64,000 nucleotides of DNA from Flavobacterium sp. LHD-80 (GCF_030929605.1 NZ_JAVFVS010000007.1:62001-126000); one strand, 5' to 3'; positions 25,193-34,004 are shown, counted from the first letter of the stretch. Numbers and translations: made by a program. Notes: generated by a model not told the origin, from the letters alone.

Positions 25193-27328
25193 TTAGTTTA
25201 CAGTCGATCCGTTTGGAGCGTCAGCATCTGGATTTACAAATACCAATTTTCCTTCGGCATTTGTTGTCATTAAGATCATTCCTTGGCTTTCGACACCACG
25301 TAACGCTCTTGGCGCTAAGTTTGCTAAAACAGAAACACGTTTCCCAATGATTTCCTCAGGAGAAAAACTCTCAGCAATTCCTGAAACAATTGTACGAACG
25401 TCGATTCCTGTATCTACTTTAAGAACTAAAAGTTTGTTTGCTTTTGGCATTTTTTCAGCTTCTAAAATAGTTCCAATACGAATATCCATTTTCGCAAAAT
25501 CTTCAAACTGAATTAAATCTTTTTGCGGTTCTGGTTGTTTGCTTTCAGCTAGATTAGCTGTTTTTGTTGCTTCCAATTTATCTATTTGTTTTTGTATTTC
25601 TTCGTCTTCAATTTTAGCGAAAAGCAATTCAGCTTCACCAATTTTATGTCCAGCCGGAATTAAATCTGAGTTTTCAGAAATGTCATTCCATCCTAAAGTT
25701 TTATCAATAATGATGTCTTTTGCATCGCGATCTTTTTCTTTCAAAAACTTGCTGAATCCTGCAAAATGTTCTTTAAGATCACCTAAATTCAAGATTTTAG
25801 AAAGCTTAGCTGATGTAAAAGGTAAAAACGGTTCTGCTAGAACGCTCAACGCAGCAGCAATTTGCAAAGCCACATACATTTGAGTTTTTACACGCTCTGG
25901 ATTGTCTTTCATTACTTTCCAAGGCTCTTCGTCTGCCAAATATTTATTTCCTAAACGCGCAACGTTCATCAATTCGCCTAAAGCTTCACGGAATCTGTAA
26001 CGCTCAACTGAACTTGAAATTACAGCTGGATATGCTTTTAATTCGGCTAAAGTTTGTTCGTCAACTTCACTAAATTCATTTGGCGTTGGGATAATTCCGT
26101 CGTAATATTTGTTGGTTAAAACCACAACACGATTAATGAAGTTTCCGAAAATAGCAACTAATTCATTGTTATTTCTAGCTTGGAAATCTTTCCAAGTAAA
26201 ATCGTTATCCTTTGTTTCCGGTGCGTTTGATGTTAAAGCATAGCGCAAAACATCTTGCTTATCTGGAAATTCTTCTAAATATTCATGTAACCAAACCGCC
26301 CAGTTTTTTGAAGTCGAAAGTTTATTTCCTTCCAAGTTCAAAAACTCATTTGCCGGAACGTTGTCTGGTAAAATATAGCTTCCTTCAGCTTTTAGCATCG
26401 CTGGGAAAATGATACAGTGAAAAACGATATTGTCTTTCCCAATAAAATGAACCAATTTCGTTTCTTCATCTTTCCAATACGGTTCCCAATCTTTTCCTTC
26501 GCGCGCCGCCCATTCTTTCGTAGACGAAATATATCCGATAGGCGCATCAAACCAAACGTATAGTTTTTTTCCTTCGGCACCTTCAACCGGAACATCAATT
26601 CCCCAATCAAGATCTCGTGTTACCGCACGAGGCTCTAATCCGCCGTCGATCCAAGATTTTACTTGTCCGTACACGTTAGGTTTCCAGTCATTTTTGTGAC
26701 CTTCTAAAATCCATTTCGTTAAGAAATCAGAATATCTATCTAAAGGTAAAAACCAGTGTTTTGTTGCTTTTAAAATTGGAGTTTCTCCGGTAATAGTCGA
26801 TTTTGGATTAATCAAATCTGTCGCGTTCAAAGTCGATCCGCAATTTTCGCATTGATCTCCGTAAGCTCCTTCATTACCACATCTTGGGCAAGTTCCAACT
26901 ACAAAACGATCCGCTAAAAACTGATTTGCTTTTGCATCGTACAATTGCTCCGTAACTTCTTCAATAAAATCGCCTTTATCATACAAAGTTCTAAAGAATT
27001 CCGAAGCCGTATCGTGATGAACTTTTGCCGAAGTTCTTGAATAATTGTTGAAAGAAATTCCGAAATCTGAGAAAGATTTGCGAATAATTCCGTCATATTT
27101 ATCAATAACTTCCTGTGGTGTAATTCCTTCTTTTTTAGCTTTCATTGAAATTGCAACACCGTGTTCATCGCTTCCGCAGATAAATGCTACATCTTTTCCT
27201 TGCAATCTTAAATATCTCGAATATATATCGGCAGGCACGTAAACCCCCGCCAAATGGCCAATGTGGATTGGTCCATTAGTGTAAGGCAACGCCGCTGTGA
27301 TCGTATATCTTTTTGGATTCTGTATCAT
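25193..27328 (-). CDS. metG: Methionyl-tRNA synthetase
   Basis: 711 residues, the class I enzyme charging tRNA-Met. The HIGH motif is at 22-25, KLSTS at 336-340, and the zinc knuckle holds Cys147, Cys150, Cys160 and Cys163 ([17 protein letters not shown]). The anticodon-binding helical domain covers about 400-560, and a C-terminal tRNA-binding OB domain is fused at about 600-711 ([31 protein letters not shown]). This long dimeric form is standard for Bacteroidetes. It stands alone; I see no T-box or other leader riboswitch upstream. Confidence 0.97.
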   Translation of the reverse strand: MIQNPKRYTITAALPYTNGPIHIGHLAGVYVPADIYSRYLRLQGKDVAFICGSDEHGVAISMKAKKEGITPQEVIDKYDGIIRKSFSDFGISFNNYSRTSAKVHHDTASEFFRTLYDKGDFIEEVTEQLYDAKANQFLADRFVVGTCPRCGNEGAYGDQCENCGSTLNATDLINPKSTITGETPILKATKHWFLPLDRYSDFLTKWILEGHKNDWKPNVYGQVKSWIDGGLEPRAVTRDLDWGIDVPVEGAEGKKLYVWFDAPIGYISSTKEWAAREGKDWEPYWKDEETKLVHFIGKDNIVFHCIIFPAMLKAEGSYILPDNVPANEFLNLEGNKLSTSKNWAVWLHEYLEEFPDKQDVLRYALTSNAPETKDNDFTWKDFQARNNNELVAIFGNFINRVVVLTNKYYDGIIPTPNEFSEVDEQTLAELKAYPAVISSSVERYRFREALGELMNVARLGNKYLADEEPWKVMKDNPERVKTQMYVALQIAAALSVLAEPFLPFTSAKLSKILNLGDLKEHFAGFSKFLKEKDRDAKDIIIDKTLGWNDISENSDLIPAGHKIGEAELLFAKIEDEEIQKQIDKLEATKTANLAESKQPEPQKDLIQFEDFAKMDIRIGTILEAEKMPKANKLLVLKVDTGIDVRTIVSGIAESFSPEEIIGKRVSVLANLAPRALRGVESQGMILMTTNAEGKLVFVNPDADAPNGSTVN

Positions 27329-27664
27329 AACTCAATTTTATTGAGTGCAAAAATAAGCAATAGATTTGAGATTTTGTTATTACGCGGAGATTCGCGGAGA
27401 AAAAGCACAGAGATTTGCTGAGAATTTTTAAAAAATAAGTGAATTAATTTTGCAAAGACATCAAGATTGTCAGGCTGAGCGAAGTCGAAGCCCCGCAAAG
27501 TGATTCAGCGCATGAGGCTTCGACTTCGCTCAGCCTGACAATACAGTCAATATTCTTTAATCTATACGGAATTCTACACTAAAATAGAACCAGTTTAAAC
27601 TAGCACCCGCGCTAAAATCTTCAGAATATATTTCGCAATCTTTGCATCCGAAAAAAACAAGTTT
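27329..27664. other. Gene-free gap of 336 bases before the CDGSH gene
   Basis: The only gap over 300 bases. It holds a phased arm remnant (27380-27425, acgcggag / ttcgcggag style), a perfect palindrome (27466-27542) and the CDGSH promoter region (AATCTTTG at about 27638-27645, one mismatch from the -7 consensus). I see no open reading frame of note and no RNA gene. Confidence 0.7.
27466..27542. repeat. Perfect long palindrome (cttcgacttcgctcag family)
   Basis: Two arms of about 27 nt (27466-27492 and 27516-27542) are exact reverse complements, separated by a loop of 23 nt. It is a better-preserved copy of the element at 8468-8534, with the same core but a different loop. The element is not at a gene end: it lies upstream of both divergent neighbours (metG minus, CDGSH plus). 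Confidence 0.85.
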
Positions 27665-27892
27665 ATGAGCAAGACAAAATTAATTATCAATAAAAACGGA
27701 TCAATCAAAATTGAAGGCGATTTTGAAATCATGGATCCAGAAGGAACTGTTTACGGATTACAAGGAAGACAAGCACTAGGTCTTTGCCGTTGCGGATTAT
27801 CTGCTAACAAACCATTTTGCGATGGCGGACACAGAAATAATTTCGAACACGATTCTGTTGCGTTCGATTTACCCCCGATGAAAACGAATTAA
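27665..27892 (+). CDS. CDGSH iron-sulfur domain protein
   Basis: A 75-residue mini-protein of the CDGSH (mitoNEET-like) family, which binds a 2Fe-2S cluster with three Cys and one His. The ligands are Cys41, Cys43, Cys52 and His56 (CRCGLSANKPFCDGGH). No signal peptide or membrane helix is present. Redox or iron-sulfur transfer functions are known for the family; in bacteria the partner is usually unknown. It is followed by a strong terminator at 27916-27943, so it is monocistronic. Confidence 0.9.
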   Translation: MSKTKLIINKNGSIKIEGDFEIMDPEGTVYGLQGRQALGLCRCGLSANKPFCDGGHRNNFEHDSVAFDLPPMKTN

Positions 27893-27915
27893 GAAATTTT
27901 ATTTCTAGTTATATT

Positions 27916-27943
27916 AAAAGCTGCATTTATTGCAGCTTTTTTT
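27916..27943 (+). terminator. Terminator after the CDGSH gene
   Basis: The stem aaaagctgca / tgcagctttt with a 4-base loop and T run, 23 bases after the CDGSH stop. The stem is shared with the terminator at 29184-29219. Confidence 0.85.
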
Positions 27944-28036
27944 ATTCTTTTTAATTGAAAGAATTTCCGGTTAAATAATTGTTTTCTACTCTTAAAAAAA
28001 CAGTATATATTTACAAAAAATGTTAAAACATAAAAA

Positions 28037-29173
28037 ATGAAAAGATTTTTATTAGTGTTCCTGTTTTTAAGTTTAGTGTCGGCAAAGGCTCAAACACAAA
28101 GAATAATTTCTAATGATTGGATGGTTTTTCGCCAAGCAATAGATATTCAAACTCCGGTAAAGAAAAAATTTAGGGTTATTGCTTCGGCAAAAGTTGAATC
28201 AGACGATCCAAAAGCCTCTTCAGGACTTTATGTAAGAGTTTACAATAAAAATGATGAAGATGGTTTTTTTGATAACATGAACGACAGACCAATAAAATCG
28301 AAAGAATGGCAGTCGTACACCGTTGAAGGAACAATTGATGAGAACAGTCAGACATTAGTTTTTGGAGGGCTTTCGTCGCTTAACGGAAAGTTTTATTTTG
28401 ATAAATTTCAATTATTTATTGAAAATGCAAAAGGTGTTTTTGAACCGGTAACCATTTTAAATTCAGGTTTTGAAACGCCTGCAACCAATACAGATATTCC
28501 GAAATGGAGTTTAGGTACACCCAAACAAAAAAATGCTAAGGTTAAGGAATATACCATTTCTTCAGATAAATCAAGTGTAGAGGGTAAACATTCCTTACTA
28601 CTTGAAGGGAAAGGTATCGTAATAAAAGAAACTGGAAAAATAGGAAATGTTCCAGGCGCTTCACCAAAAATTGCTGATATGATTTCGATGCTCGATGACC
28701 TTAAAGATCGCGTTGAATACACGGTTAAAAACATGGATCAATACGAAATTGATTACTTGCATGATGAAAAAGCTAACCGAATTGGAGCACTTGTAATGCA
28801 TTTGGCCGCAGCCGAAAAATACTATCAGGTTTTTACTTTTGAAAATAGAGAATTTAATGAAGAAGAAAAGAAAAAATGGGAGACCGCTTTGAATCTCGAT
28901 CAAGGTGCGCGAGATGAGTTTAAAGGGCACGATATTCAATATTATCTTGATATTTATAATGAAGTAAGAGCAAAAACCATTTCGGAATTAAAGAAAAGAG
29001 ACGATGAATGGTTTGCTACAATTCAAATGAAATATGATATAAGCAATCAGTATTGCTGGTTTCATGTTATGGAACATCAGTCAAGCCATTTGGGACAAAT
29101 TTTATTCTTGAAAAAGAGAATTCCGCCTCAGAAAGAACCATTAAAACCAATTCAGCAAGAAATTAAGAACTAA
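28037..29173 (+). CDS. Exported DinB-fold protein with N-terminal beta-domain
   Basis: 378 residues. A signal peptide (MKRFLLVFLFLSLVSAKAQ) leads to a beta-rich domain (about 25-190) with the pattern of a carbohydrate-binding-like jelly roll (FRVIASAKVESDDPKASSGLYVRVYNK; SYTVEGTIDENSQTLVFGGLSSLNGKFYFDKF). The C-terminal part (about 225-365) is a DinB/YfiT-like four-helix bundle with metal-binding histidines in GALVMHLAAAEKYYQ and CWFHVMEHQSSHLGQI. The DinB superfamily includes thiol-S-transferases; an exported version is unusual. A terminator follows. The substrate is unknown. Confidence 0.75.
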   Translation: MKRFLLVFLFLSLVSAKAQTQRIISNDWMVFRQAIDIQTPVKKKFRVIASAKVESDDPKASSGLYVRVYNKNDEDGFFDNMNDRPIKSKEWQSYTVEGTIDENSQTLVFGGLSSLNGKFYFDKFQLFIENAKGVFEPVTILNSGFETPATNTDIPKWSLGTPKQKNAKVKEYTISSDKSSVEGKHSLLLEGKGIVIKETGKIGNVPGASPKIADMISMLDDLKDRVEYTVKNMDQYEIDYLHDEKANRIGALVMHLAAAEKYYQVFTFENREFNEEEKKKWETALNLDQGARDEFKGHDIQYYLDIYNEVRAKTISELKKRDDEWFATIQMKYDISNQYCWFHVMEHQSSHLGQILFLKKRIPPQKEPLKPIQQEIKN

Positions 29174-29183
29174 AATATTGGAT

Positions 29184-29219
29184 AAAAAAAAGCTGCATCT
29201 AGAAAATGCAGCTTTTTTT
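29184..29219. terminator. Bidirectional terminator after the DinB-fold gene
   Basis: A long stem, aaaaaaagctgcat / atgcagcttttttt, with a 7-base loop and A/T tracts on both sides; it separates the plus-strand DinB-fold gene from the minus-strand gene at 29226. Confidence 0.9.
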
Positions 29220-29225
29220 ATGGGT

Positions 29226-29957
29226 TTATTTTATTTGAGATATTCCTTTTGGTAATCTATATAAAACCGTTTGAGTATGTACTGTACCTGTTTGAGCGTC
29301 TTTTGAAACAGTGATCGTTTCAGGAGCTTCAAAAATAAAATCAGACTCTAGTTTGAAAAATTCCTTGTGGATAATTTTATCGACAGAAAGTTTTGTTGTA
29401 GTAGTGTCAGCAGTATTGTTTATATTCCTAATTTCCTGATCTGCGTAATCTACGGTTCCTTCGATATAAGAATTCAAATTATCTACATTGTAAACCCATT
29501 TTCCATTGTCAAGAATGTTTATGGTTTTTTTCTTTCCATTAATGATTATTTCGTTTTCGCCTATTGGAGTATCGATTACAATAAAATCATTTGGAGCAAC
29601 TGTTTTTGTTGTTGAAGCTATTTTGACTTCTACTGGAACAGCGTTTCCGTTGTCAATATAAAGTGAAGTTCTAAAACTAGAATATACCAGAAAAAATGCG
29701 ATAAAAGCTCCTACTGGAATGAAAAAGTAACTTGATTTTTCTAACTGAAGAGGCATCCCTTCTTCGTCCTCGTTGTCAGCAATAAATTGTTTTCTGCCAG
29801 AATAAACATAATACAATCCTCCAATTACTAAAATTGCATTTATTGGTACACTTACGAATTCTGGGATTTGGTTGAATGTACTGTATAATACGTAATTAAG
29901 TACATAAAATAGAAAAATTGCGACAGCAAGTCTAATAAGAATGATGATTCTATCCAT
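29226..29957 (-). CDS. Membrane-anchored hypothetical protein
   Basis: 243 residues, not recognised. Three hydrophobic segments (about 5-27, 36-52 and 75-95) form the N-terminal part, with a polar loop containing NEDEEGMP between the second and third. The remainder (about 100-243) is a beta-rich soluble domain with many Val/Ile/Thr strands (VPVEVKIASTTKTVAPNDFIVIDTPIGENEIIINGKK). It might be a periplasmic or cytoplasmic domain anchored to the inner membrane. No catalytic motif is visible. It has its own unit, with a terminator shared at 29184-29219. Confidence 0.7.
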   Translation of the reverse strand: MDRIIILIRLAVAIFLFYVLNYVLYSTFNQIPEFVSVPINAILVIGGLYYVYSGRKQFIADNEDEEGMPLQLEKSSYFFIPVGAFIAFFLVYSSFRTSLYIDNGNAVPVEVKIASTTKTVAPNDFIVIDTPIGENEIIINGKKKTINILDNGKWVYNVDNLNSYIEGTVDYADQEIRNINNTADTTTTKLSVDKIIHKEFFKLESDFIFEAPETITVSKDAQTGTVHTQTVLYRLPKGISQIK

Positions 29958-30077
29958 TTTAATAGTTGTTAAAGTAGATTATGGTTAAATGTTAAATTAA
30001 ACCAAATATATCATTATTTTCTGTCTTTTAACAATTACTGCTTTAATTGGATGTTAAATTTTCTAAATATTTTGCTA

Positions 30078-30980
30078 TTAAATATAAAGTTCGCCTTTCA
30101 TCGTTATAATCGAAGAACCGCCAACTAAAATATCTTCTTCACGATTCATGACTTCAATAAGGGAGGCTTGTTTTAATTTTACGCCTTGAAGAATTTTATA
30201 TTCTTTTTCAGATTTGGTGAATTTTTTTTGGGTTAAAAAACCAATTAATGGGCCTGCAGCAGTTCCTGTCGCAGGATCTTCATTTATCCCGATTATGGGA
30301 TTAAAGAATCTTGTTTCGACTATATGTTCTTGGTCGCTATCAGCAATTGTGAAACAGTAGAATCCCTCAAAATTATATTCTTTTGAGATTTCGATCAAGA
30401 GTTGGCTGTCTGGAACAAAGCTGTTTAGAATTTGACTGTTTTTTATAGGAACCATTGTATGAGCAACTTCTGTTTTGACTATTGTTGGGACAAAAGCATT
30501 TACGTCTAAATCTTCAATTTTTAAGCCGAGAGCGACTGCAATTCTATAAGTTGGAATTTCCTGTTTTATGACTGCCGATTTTTGATGCATTTGTACAACA
30601 GGGTAAAAAGTGACCGGATCAAAACTTACCGTTACAGGAATCGCTGAATGTTTCATGATTACAAAAGGTTCACTTTCATTTTGGTCTTCAAAAATGGGCA
30701 TTCCTTTTAAAAGAGCACCACAGACTGCGCCTAATAAATTGTGTCCAGCGCCGTCAATCTCAATTCCTGTTGGCGTAAACGAACGAACCATCAACGCTTT
30801 TTCTCTGGTAGAATAATAGACAAAAGAGGTTTCAGAATAGCCAAATTCTTTAGAAATATCTTGATAGGTTTCTAATGGTAAATTTCCGTCTGTAAAAACC
30901 ACAGAAAGCGGATTTCCTTTGTAGCTTTCGTTTGAAAATACATCCAAAACGTAATATTCTAATGCTTTTCTTCCTTCCAT
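30078..30980 (-). CDS. PhzF family isomerase/epimerase-like protein
   Basis: 300 residues of the PhzF family (related to diaminopimelate epimerase). The N-lobe starts YYVLDVFSNESYKGNPLSVVF, and the general-acid Glu corresponds to Glu50 (GYSETSFVYY). The C-lobe signature is NEDPATGTAAGPL (about 243-255). The GAGHNLLGA block stands in for the usual GHPTLGA. PhzF acts in phenazine synthesis in pseudomonads, but no other phenazine gene is present, so another isomerisation is likely. It is the last gene of a minus-strand group, with no clear promoter seen. Confidence 0.9.
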   Translation of the reverse strand: MEGRKALEYYVLDVFSNESYKGNPLSVVFTDGNLPLETYQDISKEFGYSETSFVYYSTREKALMVRSFTPTGIEIDGAGHNLLGAVCGALLKGMPIFEDQNESEPFVIMKHSAIPVTVSFDPVTFYPVVQMHQKSAVIKQEIPTYRIAVALGLKIEDLDVNAFVPTIVKTEVAHTMVPIKNSQILNSFVPDSQLLIEISKEYNFEGFYCFTIADSDQEHIVETRFFNPIIGINEDPATGTAAGPLIGFLTQKKFTKSEKEYKILQGVKLKQASLIEVMNREEDILVGGSSIITMKGELYI

Positions 30981-31041
30981 TCCTTATTTGTTTTTTTAGC
31001 GGAATAAAATTACGGTTTAAAAAATAGCAAAACAATAACTA

Positions 31042-31599
31042 TTACAACATTCGTTTTCCTTCAGCGCTAAATTTTATTGCTTTTTCTAATCTTGCGAGTC
31101 TGGTTTTTTCTTGTTTGGCACTCATAATGACGTGAATTATTACTTTTTTGTACGATGGCGCCTGATTGTTGAAATATTCCCAAGCTACTTTATGGGCTTT
31201 AAATTGTTTTTCAAGTTCCGGATCAAGAACATAAGCTTCGTTTTCATGTGAATAAATTTTGGATCTTTCTTCAGATCTGAATTCGAAAGCTTTAATTCCG
31301 GCTTCTTTCATGAGTCCGGCTTTTGTGAGAACTTCAACTTTTTTAATATTTATAACACTCCAAATGCTTGATTTTTTTCTTGGAGTAAATCGGATCGTGT
31401 AACTTTCGTCGTCAATCGTTTTTCGAATGCCGTCAATCCAGCCAAAACAAAGCGCCTGATCAACAGATTCTGACCAGGTCATGCATGGTTTTTTACTTTT
31501 CACTTTGTAGAAACCTACCAAAAGTTCCGTTTCATTTTGGTAATGCTTTTCTAGCCATTCTCTGAATTTTTCTTGTGTGGAGAAGAAGGTTGGTGCCAT
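31042..31599 (-). CDS. YdeI/OmpD-associated family protein
   Basis: 185 residues with the family's blocks: FREWLEKHYQNETELLVGFYKVKSKKPCMTWSESVDQALCFGWIDG (about 13-58), RFTPRKKSSIWSVINIKKVEVL (about 70-91) and a C-terminal helical part SAKQEKTRLARLEKAIKFSAEGKRML with basic character. The family (which includes YdeI, associated with OmpD in Salmonella literature, and bacteriocin-protection proteins) has no established biochemical function. It sits 61 bases upstream of PhzF on the same strand and may share its transcript. Confidence 0.85.
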   Translation of the reverse strand: MAPTFFSTQEKFREWLEKHYQNETELLVGFYKVKSKKPCMTWSESVDQALCFGWIDGIRKTIDDESYTIRFTPRKKSSIWSVINIKKVEVLTKAGLMKEAGIKAFEFRSEERSKIYSHENEAYVLDPELEKQFKAHKVAWEYFNNQAPSYKKVIIHVIMSAKQEKTRLARLEKAIKFSAEGKRML

Positions 31600-31653
31600 T
31601 TTATTCTGTTAGTTACTGGTAAAAGTATTATAAATAACAGAGATAAAATGCAA

Positions 31654-32091
31654 TTATTTAAAAATCACAGTTTTCTTCGATTTTGCAATCTTGACAATAT
31701 GATAGGGCTGTGTTATTACCGATGTTAAATCGCCGGTGCGTAAGTTTTCGACTTTGATAATTATCGCATTACTGTTTTGCGTAATTTTTGTAATATCGAT
31801 TGTGTGTCCGCCATTTCCATAAACCATGTCAATAACAGCTATAATTTGATATTTTGAAAAATCGATATTTGTTTCCTTAAAATTAGATACTTCGGCAGGA
31901 CTTATTTTACTCAGTAAAGAATTCCAGGCCGTAACATCTTTGATTACTAGATTGGATTTCGGCATTTTTTTGTCAGTGGTAAAAGACTCTTTGGTGATTT
32001 CTGAAAATGAGATTTGTGAACTTGCTGAATCGTCATTACTGCAGCTCGAAGCCATTAATAGAATGCATAAAAGTGTAATGATGTGTTTCAT
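31654..32091 (-). CDS. PrcB-like lipoprotein
   Basis: 145 residues. The signal peptide ends in a lipobox at Cys17 (ASSCSNDD), so the product should be anchored to the envelope. The mature part (KSNLVIKDVTAWNSLLSKI, then IDFSKYQIIAVIDMVYGNGGHTIDITKI and ITQPYHIVKIAKSKKTVIFK) resembles the PrcB C-terminal domain found with oral spirochaete/Bacteroidetes protease complexes. No protease gene is adjacent, so its role is open. The SCSNDD start is the same as in the lipocalin-like protein at 36276. Confidence 0.65.
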   Translation of the reverse strand: MKHIITLLCILLMASSCSNDDSASSQISFSEITKESFTTDKKMPKSNLVIKDVTAWNSLLSKISPAEVSNFKETNIDFSKYQIIAVIDMVYGNGGHTIDITKITQNSNAIIIKVENLRTGDLTSVITQPYHIVKIAKSKKTVIFK

Positions 32092-32217
32092 TTTTTTGAT
32101 TTAAATTAGTTAAATTTTTTGATTAAATAATTGTTTATTAAATAGATGCGTATTTTTGAAATGGTTGCGTTACGTTTTTAATGTTGTTTTGAAAAATGAT
32201 ATTTTATTTTGAAACCG

Positions 32218-32315
32218 TGAGCGTTAGGGATAGAAGCAGAAAGCCCACAGCCTGACGAAGGAAGAGCGAGGACTTGAAGCGGATAGCCCGGCCCGGAGGG
32301 AAACGCCCAAAAAAT
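32218..32315 (+). ncRNA. Candidate structured RNA or 5' leader element
   Basis: A conspicuously G-rich stretch, unlike the AT-rich spacers around it, between a lipoprotein gene and the DUF4375-like gene. It contains two versions of a GAAGCrGAwAGCCC unit (32235-32248 and 32274-32287) and an outer GCGTT / AACGC pair, ending with a GGGAAACGCCC block. This composition and the internal pairing suggest a structured RNA; I recall related stretches in other flavobacteria but cannot check them. It ends about 63 bases before the ATG at 32378. Reading the other strand gives a short shadow frame only. Rfam search would settle it. Confidence 0.4.
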
Positions 32316-32377
32316 TATTGGCATTCGTATGATTATTTCCACGAAATTTGCAAATGAAAACCTGAAGGATAGAAATC

Positions 32378-33109
32378 ATGGCGAAAGGACCAGAAAAAAA
32401 TACTAAAAACAAGGCTTTACATACTAAACTGCTGAACCGAAAAAAGGCTAAACTTCGAGAAGAAAAAGAAGCTCAGGCAAAACGGCTGAAGGATTTAGTA
32501 AATAAAATGAATGAAAAAATGAATGGCGAAGATTTTGATCTTAGCAACAACTCAAAACAAGATACAATGGAAGAATTTGGCAGAATAATAGTTTCTGAAA
32601 CGGCAATGAAAAGTGAAAATCCGCAGGATGTCGTGCATTCTAATATTTCGGTAATCAATTTAATGCGTGAGGAAGGTGTCGATGATGAATTGATTCACGA
32701 AGATGCAATTACGAGTTATTATCTAGATTATTACTATTCGCAATATGCCGAGGGAAACTTTGCGCAGTTTGTGCATAATTCTGGCTGGAACAAGGAATTA
32801 AACGAATTGATAGAGGAAGGTTTGGCTTTAATTGGTGCCGAAAAACATTTGGAATTGTTTTTGGAACAAAGCAAAAAGGTTAGAATTACGAGCAATATCA
32901 AACTTGATAAATTTTTAAAAGGAAAATTAGAGGGAGCAAATCCCGTTCGTGATGCCTTAAACAACGATAAATTTTTTGAATTAGAAGAAAATCTTGTGGA
33001 ACTAAATGCTAATTTCTTGAAGAATCACCCCGATTTTGAAGTGCTTTCAGTTGATGATATGTTTGCAGCTTTAGAAGAATTTGTTGGGCACGAGATTAAA
33101 AGAGCCTAA
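32378..33109 (+). CDS. DUF4375 (DMP19-like) domain protein with basic coiled N-terminus
   Basis: 243 residues, cytosolic. The first 60 residues are highly basic and helical (KNTKNKALHTKLLNRKKAKLREEKEAQAKRLKDL), suited to nucleic-acid or protein contact. Residues of about 90-230 resemble the DUF4375/DMP19 fold (SYYLDYYYSQYAEGNFAQFVHNSGWNKELNELIEEGLALIGA). DMP19 is a DNA-mimic protein in Neisseria, but acidic mimicry here is only partial (the C-terminal half is acidic). The putative RNA element at 32218-32315 lies just upstream and could be its leader. Confidence 0.55.
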   Translation: MAKGPEKNTKNKALHTKLLNRKKAKLREEKEAQAKRLKDLVNKMNEKMNGEDFDLSNNSKQDTMEEFGRIIVSETAMKSENPQDVVHSNISVINLMREEGVDDELIHEDAITSYYLDYYYSQYAEGNFAQFVHNSGWNKELNELIEEGLALIGAEKHLELFLEQSKKVRITSNIKLDKFLKGKLEGANPVRDALNNDKFFELEENLVELNANFLKNHPDFEVLSVDDMFAALEEFVGHEIKRA

Positions 33110-33130
33110 GTTTTCTTGTTTTAATCAGGC

Positions 33131-33171
33131 AAAGTCGCGAAGTTTTATTTTCTCTGCGACTTCGCGATTTT
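33131..33171. repeat. Inverted gcgacttcgcg arms after the DUF4375-like gene
   Basis: aaagtcgcgaag (33131-33142) pairs with cttcgcga (33160-33167), with the 8-nt phased gcgac style seen at 53713. It is 22 bases after the stop codon and could end transcription; a short T run precedes tgtgtga. Confidence 0.55.
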
Positions 33172-33274
33172 GTGTGATTAATTCACATTTATTAAAGTAA
33201 CTTTTTTTTACGCAATCACTTGTTTTTGAATTAATTGATTTAAATTTAGTTCCGTATAAATAATAATTTTATTT

Positions 33275-33841
33275 ATGGAAGAACTTACTCATGTTAAATC
33301 AGTTATCGGGATCATTTTGGGTTTGAGTTTAACGCATCTTATAAAAGGATCTGTGATTTTTATTCAGCATCCGGGGCGTAAGAAAATTTATTTCGTGCAT
33401 TCGCTTTGGGTGTTTTATGTCTTTTTACTGCTCATTCATTTTTGGTGGTGGGAGTTTAATCTTAAGTTAATTCAGGAATGGTATTTTGCTGATTATTTTT
33501 TCATAATCTGTTATATTTTGATTTATTATCTGCTGTCGGCGATTTTGTATCCTGACGACTTAGTTGATTATACCGGATATGAAGATTATTTTTATTCCCG
33601 AAAAAAGTGGTTCTTTTCTATTCTGGCCATTAGTTTTATAGCTGATATTGTTGACACGGCAATAAAAGGCGGTGATTATTTTTTATACAATCAAACCGAA
33701 TATTTTGTTCGGATTATAAGTCATATTATTTTGTGTCTTGTGGCAATAAAAGTCAATAATAAAATTTTTCATACTGTTTTAGTGTCGCTTTTTATTGTTT
33801 ACGAACTATCGTATATACTGAGACTGTTTAATACAGAGTGA
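33275..33841 (+). CDS. Small polytopic membrane protein of unknown function
   Basis: 188 residues with about six hydrophobic segments (MEELTHVKSVIGIILGLSLTHLIKG..., VHSLWVFYVFLLLIHFWWW, YFFIICYILIYYLLSAILYP, WFFSILAISFIADIVDTAI, FVRIISHIILCLVAIKV and FHTVLVSLFIVYELSYILRLF). Rich in Trp, Tyr and Phe. I do not recognise the family. The first segment carries a GLSLTHL stretch seen in many small conserved membrane proteins of proteobacteria, but that is not diagnostic. It stands alone. Confidence 0.65.
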   Translation: MEELTHVKSVIGIILGLSLTHLIKGSVIFIQHPGRKKIYFVHSLWVFYVFLLLIHFWWWEFNLKLIQEWYFADYFFIICYILIYYLLSAILYPDDLVDYTGYEDYFYSRKKWFFSILAISFIADIVDTAIKGGDYFLYNQTEYFVRIISHIILCLVAIKVNNKIFHTVLVSLFIVYELSYILRLFNTE

Positions 33842-33853
33842 GTTTTTTTGAGG

Positions 33854-33984
33854 CTCAAAGTGGCAGAGTAACATAGTAACAAAGGTTTTTTAGCAATTTA
33901 AGAATCATTTTAATCTGTGGCTTTGACCTTGCTCAGCCAGACAAACAACTTTGTAGCTTTGTATCTATAAACCTTTGCACCTTT
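33854..33984. repeat. 8-nt phased arms (caaag / ctttg) with a palindrome half between them
   Basis: The left arm 33854-33886 (tcaaag/tggcagag/taacatag/taacaaag) faces the right arm 33947-33984 (ctttgtag/ctttgtat/ctataaac/ctttgcac). Between them lies a degenerate half (33918-33943) of the cttcgacttcgctcag family. No terminator is visible in the loop. Confidence 0.7.
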
Positions 33985-34004
33985 TTTCAATAAAAGTTAA
34001 TAAA

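Noticed and set aside
27329..27470. Methionine or SAM riboswitch upstream of metG
   Set aside because: No conserved SAM-aptamer core is recognised, and metG leaders in this phylum are usually not regulated this way.
32224..32412. 62-codon frame on the minus strand across the G-rich element
   Set aside because: It overlaps the structured element and the start of the gene at 32378. No family pattern.
33975..34004. TTG start extending the patatin-like protein
   Set aside because: The extension overlaps the phased repeat arm and pushes the signal peptide inward. The ATG at 34005 is better.
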